Source: Halobaculum marinum
GTDB lineage: Archaea; Halobacteriota; Halobacteria; Halobacteriales; Haloferacaceae
Assembly: GCF_029338555.1 (NCBI RefSeq)
Contig: NZ_CP119989.1
Location: 1,426,001-1,490,000 of the forward strand
Reading direction: 5' to 3'
Length of the DNA: 64,000 nucleotides
The notes beneath the pieces were generated by a model. That model did no database searches. It had not been told where the DNA came from and saw only the letters and a program-made list of their open reading frames with translations. This document shows, one piece after another, positions 1-6,123 of the stretch. The number at the start of each line of letters is the position of its first letter. The stretch's first letter is position 1. The position numbers and the translations under genes are program-made.

Positions 1-861
1 ACATGGATCGTCCGACACGTCGACGTGCAACTCGTCGTCGACCCGCACCCGAAGCGACTCGCCGTCGTGGACGATGGTGACCCGAAACTCGTACGGGTCC
101 GTCTCGACGGCGTCGACCTCCCAGTTGTCGACGTACGACGGCAGATCCCACAGCGGGAGCGTCGACGCGTCGATACCCCATCGCCAGTAGAAGGAGATCA
201 CCGCGGGATGGTGGAGCAATCGGACTTCGAGCGGGGCGAACAGGCGAAGTCGACACCGCTGACACGTCGCGGCGCAGATGTACGAGTTCGCTCGCTCGCT
301 TTGTTCGATGCTGCGGTCCGTCGTCCCACCGCACGTGGAACAGGTCCCTTCGAGGGCGGTCGCGTACTCCTGGTGAACGCGGCGATTACACGAGTGGAGT
401 GTCTCGATACTCGTTCGCCCCCGCGATTGGGCGGGGGGAAGATCGTACGTCACGATCCGGCCACTACACGACCGACACTCGACGACGAGAAACGGATCTC
501 GGTATTCCGCGGACAGGACCGTCGCGTCACAGTACGGGCAGGTGCCTTCGATCGTGGTCGGTTCGAACGACGGTCGATCCGAATACGTCCCGGAGTGAAC
601 GGCTCGAACGACCCGATCGCCGGCCTGAGTCAACGCGTACCCGTTCTCCACGTCGCGAACGAAGATTCCGGTGAGCGTATCCAAGTGGTACGATAGCTGG
701 GAGGTACTGTCGACGTCGACGGCGTCGTATATCTCGGAGAAGGACAGTTCCCGATCACCCGCTTCCGTCGCTTCGGCGAGCACGTGGAGTATTTCGAGGC
801 GCAGTTCGCTGCCGAGCGCACTGAACGCCTCCTCCGGCGTGACCCCGTTATCGCTGCTCAT
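1..861 (-). CDS. ArsR-like winged-helix regulator with zinc ribbon (3' partial)
   Basis: The frame is open for 287 codons from ATG 861 to the window edge with no stop, so the C terminus lies outside. Residues 8-75 look like an ArsR-type winged helix: an EAFSALGSELRLEIL start, then a recognition-helix region ending STSQLSYHLDTL. After it come CPYC (about 108-111) and CRSC pairs, then CSTCGG (about 176-181) and CQRC, fitting one or two zinc ribbons. A conserved haloarchaeal regulator family has this plan (established knowledge); it probably binds DNA, ligand unknown. Codon use is less GC-extreme than in genes further right. No operon partner is visible; 365 bases separate it from the next gene. 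Confidence 0.8.
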   Translation of the reverse strand, partial: MSSDNGVTPEEAFSALGSELRLEILHVLAEATEAGDRELSFSEIYDAVDVDSTSQLSYHLDTLTGIFVRDVENGYALTQAGDRVVRAVHSGTYSDRPSFEPTTIEGTCPYCDATVLSAEYRDPFLVVECRSCSGRIVTYDLPPAQSRGRTSIETLHSCNRRVHQEYATALEGTCSTCGGTTDRSIEQSERANSYICAATCQRCRLRLFAPLEVRLLHHPAVISFYWRWGIDASTLPLWDLPSYVDNWEVDAVETDPYEFRVTIVHDGESLRVRVDDELHVDVSDDPC

Positions 862-1226
862 TCATCTGGGTGCCCGGTCGTGGTGGGGTGCCCTAAGCGT
901 TGATAGCACGTGGTGCGGGAATCGGTCGGCCAGTCGACATCTGTGGTGCCCTGTCTCCGACTCACTCGGTGCAGAGAACGACGAGTCCCGGAGCGGCCCT
1001 GGCGACCGATTCGAAGCCGCCGGAGTCAGTGACTGTACGGCCAGGAATCGGCGCCGCCTTCGGTTGGTGCCTCTATCTGGCTACAGAGGGAGTTCGCACC
1101 GCCGCCACGCCGCGCACTCCGTCGGCTACCTACTCTCCCGCTGGTTCACCGTGTTCAGGTCTCGAACCCACGGTACTGTCGTTGCGTATGTTTCCGCTGT
1201 TCCACGTATCTGAGGTGTGAGTGGGG
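862..1226. other. Intergenic region, no gene supported
   Basis: This 365-base stretch separates the window-edge regulator from the end of the LysE-type gene. Short open frames occur on both strands, but none has a haloarchaeal amino-acid profile (they are rich in Arg, Ser and Cys, poor in Asp and Glu) or a TATA-spaced start. It must contain the promoter of the 861 gene; I see no clear TATA box, only a weak CTTAGG-like element near 890. No tRNA or terminator was recognised. Confidence 0.5.
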
Positions 1227-1811
1227 TTAGAGCGCACCCCAGAGAGCGAGCACCCCGAACCCGACGATGACGGCACCCGCCAGTTGGTTCACTCGACGCA
1301 TGAGTGAGCGAGTGAACCGTGAACGGAAGCGGCTCACACCGGCACTCAGGGCGAGCCACCAGAGCGCCGAGCCGAGGAAGACACCGCCAACTAACACGGC
1401 GGCGTCGGCGTAGTCTCCCGACACGCCGACTCCCAATCCCGTGAAGATGCCGACGAAGGCGATGATGGTTACCGGGTTCGTTACCGTCAGCAGGAACGTC
1501 GACCCGTAGTCTCTGGCGAGCCCCTGCACGTCCGAGGTGGCCACTGCTGTCTCCGCTGGCTCGGAACGGAACGACCGGACACCGAGATACAACAGGAGGA
1601 GTCCGCCTCCGATTCGAATTCCCGTCCGGTAGTCGAGCAGGAGCGACGACAGCACCGTGATCCCGAACCCGGCAATCGACCCGTACACGGCGTCCGCAGA
1701 CGCGGCTCCGAGTCCACTGACGAACCCCGAGCGTCGGCCCTTAGAGAGCGTTCGCTGGATACACAGAACTCCGATTGGGCCGACCGGGGCCGCAATCGAG
1801 AATCCCAGCAC
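1227..1811 (-). CDS. LysE/RhtB-family exporter (5' end uncertain)
   Basis: The translated 194 residues are almost entirely hydrophobic segments, with the family's N-terminal signature GFSIAAPVGPIGVL, SRF/RSF loops and about six membrane helices. LysE/RhtB proteins export amino acids or their analogues across the cytoplasmic membrane; the substrate cannot be read from sequence. The GTG at 1811 leaves out part of the expected first helix: in-frame codons upstream read ILIQGIV, which fits the family, but no ATG, GTG or TTG occurs there before a stop. An ATG at 1857, well placed after a TATA-like element near 1891-1896, is in a different frame. The gene may therefore use an unusual start or carry a 5' frameshift. 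Confidence 0.75.
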   Translation of the reverse strand: MLGFSIAAPVGPIGVLCIQRTLSKGRRSGFVSGLGAASADAVYGSIAGFGITVLSSLLLDYRTGIRIGGGLLLLYLGVRSFRSEPAETAVATSDVQGLARDYGSTFLLTVTNPVTIIAFVGIFTGLGVGVSGDYADAAVLVGGVFLGSALWWLALSAGVSRFRSRFTRSLMRRVNQLAGAVIVGFGVLALWGAL

Positions 1812-1917
1812 GATACCCTGAATCAGGATGCCGATTGTCGTGGTCGTTAATACGCATCACCTCACGGCTACTCGGACGGAGCTCCCGTCTAAATACATTC
1901 CGTGGGCGCGGTATGTG

Positions 1918-2229
1918 CTACCGATTCTCTCGCTGCTCGACCTTGTTCAACTCGATGAGCAGCCGGAAGATGGCCTTCACGAGGTTCGAGTCCACCTCGA
2001 AGCGCTCGGCGTTCGCGCCCGCCCGATCCATCACCGCCTGCTCCTGCGTCTCGTCGGTCGTCGGCAGGTCGCGCCGGTCCTTCACGCCGGCGATGGTGTC
2101 GGCGACGTACGTCCGTCGCGCGATCAACTCCACCAGATCGCGGTCGATCTCGGCGATCTCCTCGCGCAGTTCGTCCAGGCTCATCCCCTCCAACTCGGTC
2201 GCCGTCTCGTCGGTGTCCTCGTAGCTCAT
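1918..2229 (-). CDS. aroQ: Chorismate mutase, AroQ type
   Basis: A 103-residue all-helical protein of normal AroQ size. The core reads MSLDELREEIAEIDRDLVEL-IARR, then a second helix region with KDR, and a C-terminal helix ending LLIELNKVEQ. It should convert chorismate to prephenate in Phe/Tyr synthesis in the cytoplasm. The Arg of the first helix and the Arg/Lys of the IARR and KDR segments are the expected active-site cations. It lies 37 bases downstream of the shikimate kinase gene on the same strand, so the two are probably co-transcribed; both act in the chorismate branch. ATG 2229 is the only good start. Confidence 0.93.
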   Translation of the reverse strand: MSYEDTDETATELEGMSLDELREEIAEIDRDLVELIARRTYVADTIAGVKDRRDLPTTDETQEQAVMDRAGANAERFEVDSNLVKAIFRLLIELNKVEQRENR

Positions 2230-2266
2230 GGTGTCGTTGTCGATGTCGTGTTCGTGTCCGTGGCCG

Positions 2267-3142
2267 TCACAGCACCCGCGCGCCGCGCTTGCGCGTCTCG
2301 ACCAGTCGCGTCGCGCCGTCGCGGTCGGCCCACTGCTCCTCGACCACCGCCAGGTCCGAACGGTCGCCGACCGCGACGACGCTCGGGCCGGTGCCAGACA
2401 GCGAGACGCCGTCGCAGTGTGCCATCGCCGCCACCGCGGGCTCTGCCGAGAAGCCCAGCGCCGCCGAGAAGGCGAGGCCGTTCACCGTCATCGCGCGGGC
2501 GTAGTCGCCGTCGAGCGCGAGGTCGGTCGCCAACTCGGCCATCGGCGCGACCTGCTCGCACGCGCTGGCGTCGGCGTCCGCCGAGTAGGCGCGCTCCGGC
2601 GGCGTCCACACGAGCGCGTGCTCGGCGAACGGGTCGTCGCGCGCGAGCAGTTCGTCCTCGGTGTTGTCCGTGACGGTGACGCCCCCAAGCATCGAGGCGG
2701 AGGCGTCGTCGAACGCCCCGGTGACGGTGACGCCGGCTTCGCGCGCCGCACGGACGCCGACCCGACACGCCTCCGTCTTCGTCACGTCGGCGTCGGGGTC
2801 GTTCGCGACCTCCAGGCCGAGCGCCGACAGCGCCGCCACCACCGCCGCGTTGGCCGCGGCGCTGGAACTCTTGAGTCCCGCCGCCGTCGGCACCTCGCTC
2901 GTCGTCTCGACGACGCCGCCCTCGTCGGTGCCGTAGCGGTCGACGACGCGCTCGACGCACCGCTCGATCAGCGTCGTGTCGCCGTCCGGGGCGCCCGCGA
3001 TGGTGCCAGAGACGGTCGCCGCGTCGGGGTCGAGTCGCACCGTCGCGGTCGTCTCGAAGTCCAGCGCGAACGCCGATCCTCGACCCGTCGCTAACGCGTT
3101 GACGACGGTGCCGGCTCCGGGCGCGGCGGCGCGTCCCTCCAT
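2267..3142 (-). CDS. aroK: Shikimate kinase, archaeal GHMP type
   Basis: Archaeal shikimate kinase belongs to the GHMP superfamily, unrelated to the bacterial P-loop enzyme; it phosphorylates shikimate with ATP. The 291-residue reading from ATG 3142 starts MEGRAAAPGAGTVVNALATG, as family members do. It contains the GHMP ATP-binding motif PTAAGLKSSSAAAN at about 85-98 and the C-terminal LSGTGPSVVAVGD motif. The frame stays open to 3280, but the extra 46 residues are repeat-derived intergenic sequence, so 3142 is preferred. It is the first gene of a likely two-gene aroK-aroQ unit; upstream lies the repeat/palindrome region. Confidence 0.93.
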   Translation of the reverse strand: MEGRAAAPGAGTVVNALATGRGSAFALDFETTATVRLDPDAATVSGTIAGAPDGDTTLIERCVERVVDRYGTDEGGVVETTSEVPTAAGLKSSSAAANAAVVAALSALGLEVANDPDADVTKTEACRVGVRAAREAGVTVTGAFDDASASMLGGVTVTDNTEDELLARDDPFAEHALVWTPPERAYSADADASACEQVAPMAELATDLALDGDYARAMTVNGLAFSAALGFSAEPAVAAMAHCDGVSLSGTGPSVVAVGDRSDLAVVEEQWADRDGATRLVETRKRGARVL

Positions 3143-3276
3143 GAGCGAATCGGCGCGTTCGCCGAGGTTCAAACTGGCGGTCGCGTCAAGCGTGCCGGGA
3201 CCGCGGTCGCTCCATCCGGTCGTTGCTTTAGTGACAGTCGGATCTGTGGGCGGCTCGGCCCTTCGGACCTCGCCGT

Positions 3277-3299
3277 TCACGAGACCGCAGGTCTCGTGA
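3277..3299. repeat. Perfect palindrome 1, 10-bp arms
   Basis: TCACGAGACC is followed by GCA and then GGTCTCGTGA, a perfect 10-base inverted repeat with a 3-base loop. It lies between the two 60-base repeats, four bases from a second palindrome. It could be a hairpin in RNA, a protein site or part of a small repetitive element; the sequence alone does not decide. Confidence 0.8.
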
Positions 3300-3302
3300 G
3301 CG

Positions 3303-3325
3303 CGAAAATCGTGACACGATTTTCG
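3303..3325. repeat. Perfect palindrome 2, 11-bp arms
   Basis: CGAAAATCGTG, a single A, then CACGATTTTCG: a perfect 11-base inverted repeat with a one-base centre. It is unusually AT-rich for this chromosome. The tight centre favours a dimeric protein site or a cruciform/repeat element rather than a stable RNA hairpin loop. Confidence 0.8.
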
Positions 3326-3478
3326 AACGCCGTGTTGTCGCGGCCTCCCTCGCTCCCTCCGGTCGTTGCATCAGTCTCAGTCGGATCTGTGGGCGGCTCG
3401 GCCCTTCGGACCTCGCCGCCGTGTTGTCGCGGCCTCGGTCGCTCACTGCGTTCGCTCTCTCGGCCGCGCTCTCGCCGC

Positions 3479-3486
3479 GCTTATTC
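3479..3486 (+). promoter_or_regulatory. TATA box for the 3510 gene
   Basis: GCTTATTC is centred about 28 bases before ATG 3510, the spacing expected for a leaderless or near-leaderless haloarchaeal transcript. It supports 3510 over the upstream in-frame ATG at 3366, which lies inside the repeat cluster. Confidence 0.6.
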
Positions 3487-3509
3487 GCCTCCCCACCACA
3501 CTACCACCT

Positions 3510-3950
3510 ATGAGCGCCCCCCACCGCAACGACATCGCCCCCGCGAGCGTCTCGGTCGCCCTCCGCGAGGAGGGCGTCGAGGTCGAGTACCTCGACGGAC
3601 GGGTGACCTTCTACCACGGCGTCCCGCAGGTCGTCAAGGACACCCTCACGACGCCGCCGGGCAAGGAGACGCACGTCCTCGTCACCGACCCCACCGAGAC
3701 GGAGGGCGTCCTCCTGTACGTGAACGACCTGAAGACCCACGACGACATCCTCGAACAGACCGGTGTCGGGCGCGTCATCCTCGGCGAGAACGAGGAGGAG
3801 GAACTGTTCCCCGGCGTCGTCGCCCGCCGGCCGGGCGGCCAGCGCACCGAGATCGAGGCCGACCCCGAGGTCGCCGGCGGGCGCGTGTTCGCGTTCGTCG
3901 AGGACGACTGGGGCGAGGACAGTTACGAGTTCGTCGCCGCGGAGGAGTGA
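3510..3950 (+). CDS. DUF5796-like haloarchaeal protein
   Basis: A 146-residue acidic soluble protein with no signal peptide or membrane segment. The sequence SVSVALREEGVEVEYLDGR, then VTFYHGVPQ, HVLVTDPTETEGV and TGVGRVILGE, resembles what I know as DUF5796, a family confined to halophilic archaea; its function is unknown. The start is set by the TATA spacing. Two bases separate it from the next gene on the same strand, so the two are probably one transcript. Family assignment is from recall of the sequence pattern. Confidence 0.75.
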   Translation: MSAPHRNDIAPASVSVALREEGVEVEYLDGRVTFYHGVPQVVKDTLTTPPGKETHVLVTDPTETEGVLLYVNDLKTHDDILEQTGVGRVILGENEEEELFPGVVARRPGGQRTEIEADPEVAGGRVFAFVEDDWGEDSYEFVAAEE

Positions 3951-3951
3951 G

Positions 3952-4185
3952 ATGAGCCTCCGCAAAGCGTGGCGCGACCTCGACCGCGCGACCGTGGGCG
4001 CCGCGCCGGACCGCTACGGCGTGTACGAGTTGGGTGACGCCGACGGCGAGTCCATCGGCTACGCGGTCGGTGTCCTCCGAGACGAACTGAAAGAGGAGTT
4101 GGCGTACGGCGACGCGGTCAAGGTCCGGTGGACGGTCGCCGAGTCGCGCGAGCACGCAGAGCGACTCGTCGACGACTACTTCTGA
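3952..4185 (+). CDS. Small conserved haloarchaeal protein, function unknown
   Basis: A 77-residue soluble protein starting MSLRKAWRDLDRATVG. It contains YGVYELGD and a central GYAVGVLRDELKEEL segment, and ends ERLVDDYF. The spaced hydrophobics suggest a small alpha/beta fold, somewhat like GIY-YIG or short nuclease-like domains (PDRYGVYELGD resembles the start of a GIY-YIG strand), but no catalytic residue set can be confirmed. It begins one base after the stop of the 3510 gene, so translation is probably coupled. I do not recognise a characterised function. Confidence 0.7.
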   Translation: MSLRKAWRDLDRATVGAAPDRYGVYELGDADGESIGYAVGVLRDELKEELAYGDAVKVRWTVAESREHAERLVDDYF

Positions 4186-4226
4186 CCGTCGACGCCACAG
4201 CCGGCGGCGAGCGCGCGTGACCCCCG

Positions 4227-4361
4227 CTACTGCAGGTACGACGGGTCCTCGGCGTCGCAGTGTTCCTCGTGCTGTTCGGCGTCGTCCGGGTCGTCGAACA
4301 GCAGGCCGCACGCGTCGCACTGGTACCACGTCATGTCGTCACGCTCCGTTGCCGTGACCAT
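4227..4361 (-). CDS. Mini zinc-finger protein
   Basis: A 44-residue protein whose core is CDACGLLFDDPDDAEQHEEHC, a CxxC...HxxxHC pattern close to a C2H2 finger. It is below the size of most gene calls but has the acidic composition of haloarchaeal proteins. Tiny zinc-finger proteins of this kind are common in haloarchaea, and some act as regulators (established knowledge); no target is visible here. ATG 4361 gives MVTATERDDM...; an internal ATG at 4334 (MTWYQC) is an alternative and would give 35 residues. Confidence 0.75.
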   Translation of the reverse strand: MVTATERDDMTWYQCDACGLLFDDPDDAEQHEEHCDAEDPSYLQ

Positions 4362-4444
4362 AGGTAACACTCGTCGGTGCGGAGGTATATCGCTACCGGC
4401 GGCGCGAGTGTCGGACATCCCCGGCCCGTTCGGGCGGCGTCGAC

Positions 4445-4897
4445 TCAGAAGTCGGGGAGGTCGTCGGGCGCCTCGAACTCGCTCTCCCAGTCGACGTACT
4501 CCTCCTTCAGCACCTCGCACACGACCTGCCCGAACTCGGTGAGTGCGGCGTTGATGCCCGACACCTGTCCCCAACTCACGAGGTCCGGGTGGAGGTCGCG
4601 CTCCTTCCAGTCCTCGGGGATGCCGGGCGCATGGTAGCCGACGCGGTCGGCGAAGTCGTCCCAGAAGAAGTCGAACCCGGCGAACAGCTCCAGTTCCTCG
4701 GCGATGCGCCACGTCTCGGCGTCCACGTCGGCGTCGGCCGACCACCGGTCGAACGCTTCCGCCCACGCGCCTTCGCTGAGGAACGCCTCCAACTCCTCGC
4801 GGTGGTACTCGTCGCCGCCGACCTCGGTGTCGTCGTACTGGCTGGGGTCGACGGTGGCGAGCGTCGGCGGCGGGGGTGCGTCAACGTCGAGGCTCAT
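4445..4897 (-). CDS. Uncharacterised acidic haloarchaeal protein
   Basis: A 150-residue acidic protein starting MSLDVDAPPPPTLATVDPSQY, with many aromatic residues (FDFFWDDF, YHAPGIPEDW). There is no signal peptide, membrane helix or metal motif. I do not recognise the family. The in-frame ATG at 4924 would add nine basic residues (PPPRLRRG) unlike the rest, so 4897 is preferred. It diverges from the HtrA-like gene at 4996, with a 98-base gap holding both promoters. Confidence 0.7.
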   Translation of the reverse strand: MSLDVDAPPPPTLATVDPSQYDDTEVGGDEYHREELEAFLSEGAWAEAFDRWSADADVDAETWRIAEELELFAGFDFFWDDFADRVGYHAPGIPEDWKERDLHPDLVSWGQVSGINAALTEFGQVVCEVLKEEYVDWESEFEAPDDLPDF

Positions 4898-4995
4898 ACC
4901 TCGTCGTAGCCGTGGGGGCGGCAAATGCCTGCTGGCGGCGACGACGCGACCCCCAGAACGCCGGAGTTATTCGCGCGACGACCGTACCGTGGGCC

Positions 4996-6117
4996 ATGCC
5001 AACACGACGAGACCTCCTCGCGGGCCTCGCGAGCGCCGGCGCCGTCGGCGCCGCGGGGTGTGTGCAGGTGGGGTCGACCGACCGGGCTCCCGCCGCGGCT
5101 GGGAGCGACGCGGCGGATACGGGGGGCACGAACGACGCGAGTGCCGAGGCTGCACAGCTGTCCGGGTCGGCGACCGAGACTGAGGTGTACCGCTCGACGA
5201 TCGAATCGGTCGTCGGCGTCCTCAACTACGGGCGCAACGGGCCACAGGGGAGCGGGTCCGGGTTCGTCGCGGGCGACGGCTACGTCGTGACGAACCAGCA
5301 CGTCGTCGCGGGGGCGACCGAGACGAAACTCCGGTTCCAGGGGAACGTCTGGCGCGACGCCGAGGTCGTCGGCACCGACGCCTACTCCGATCTGGCGGTC
5401 CTGCGCGCGGAGAACACCCCCGAGTCGGCCACCCCGCTATCGTGGGTCGACACCGATCCCGAACCGCCGGTCGGCACGCCGGTCATGGCGATCGGCTCGC
5501 CGTACGGCTTCAGCGGCTCCGCCTCGACTGGGATCATCTCCGGCGTCGACCGGGTGCTCTCGGCGCCGAACAACTTCACCGTCGCCGACTCCGTCCAGAC
5601 GGACGCCGCACTCAACCCGGGCAACTCGGGCGGCCCGCTCGTCACCTTCGACGGGGACGTGGCGGCGGTGGCCGCCCGCGGCGGCGGCGACAACCTCGGC
5701 TTCGGCGTCTCCGCGGCGCTCTCGAAGCGCGTCGTCCCCGCGCTCGCGAGCGACGGGGAGTACGACCACTCGTTCATGGGCGTCCGACTGGTCGAGGTGT
5801 CGCCCGCCATCGCCGAGGCGTACGACCTCGACGACGTGGGCGGCGTGCTCATCGTGCAGGTGATGGACGGCGGTCCCGCCGACGGCACACTGCTGGGTAC
5901 CGACGGGAGCACCACCGTCGACGGCGTCTCGGTCCCCACCGGCGGCGACATCGTGGTCGGAATCGGCGGCACCGACGTCGACGTGCAGGCGGACCTCTCG
6001 AACTACCTCGCGCTAGAGACCGCTCCCGGCGACGCCGTCCAGTTCACCATGCTCCGCGACGGGACGGAGACGACCGTCGAGTTCGAACTCGGCGAGCGCC
6101 CCGACCCGACACGCTGA
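4996..6117 (+). CDS. HtrA/DegP-like serine protease, Tat lipoprotein
   Basis: The 373-residue protein starts MPTRRDLLAG with a twin-arginine signal, and AAGC at 19-22 is a lipobox, so it is probably folded before export and anchored outside the membrane. A chymotrypsin-like domain follows with the triad His102 (TNQHVV), Asp132 (YSDLAV) and Ser211 (NPGNSGGP). The C-terminal 100 residues (GVRLVEVSPAIAEAYDL ... GGDIVVGIGG) form one PDZ domain. HtrA proteases degrade or hold misfolded exported proteins (established knowledge); this one would act at the cell surface. It converges with the transducer gene, the stops being only six bases apart. Confidence 0.92.
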   Translation: MPTRRDLLAGLASAGAVGAAGCVQVGSTDRAPAAAGSDAADTGGTNDASAEAAQLSGSATETEVYRSTIESVVGVLNYGRNGPQGSGSGFVAGDGYVVTNQHVVAGATETKLRFQGNVWRDAEVVGTDAYSDLAVLRAENTPESATPLSWVDTDPEPPVGTPVMAIGSPYGFSGSASTGIISGVDRVLSAPNNFTVADSVQTDAALNPGNSGGPLVTFDGDVAAVAARGGGDNLGFGVSAALSKRVVPALASDGEYDHSFMGVRLVEVSPAIAEAYDLDDVGGVLIVQVMDGGPADGTLLGTDGSTTVDGVSVPTGGDIVVGIGGTDVDVQADLSNYLALETAPGDAVQFTMLRDGTETTVEFELGERPDPTR

Positions 6118-6123
6118 GGTCGG

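Larger units (their letters stand above)
3216..3436. repeat. Intergenic repeat cluster (60-bp and 19-bp direct repeats)
   Basis: Two imperfect 60-base copies sit at 3216-3275 and 3359-3418; they are identical for the last 39 bases or so and differ mainly in a short block near base 12-22. A second repeat, GCCGTGTTGTCGCGGCCTC, occurs at 3329-3347 and 3418-3436. The cluster fills most of the 367 bases between the divergent starts at 3142 and 3510, so the promoters of both units lie in or beside it. No transposase or terminal repeats are present, so it does not look like an insertion sequence. Confidence 0.8.

Noticed and set aside
900-1220. Plus-strand frame of 106 codons in the gap after the 861 gene
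   Set aside because: No TATA-spaced start, non-acidic composition, and overlap with a second frame on the other strand of equal quality.
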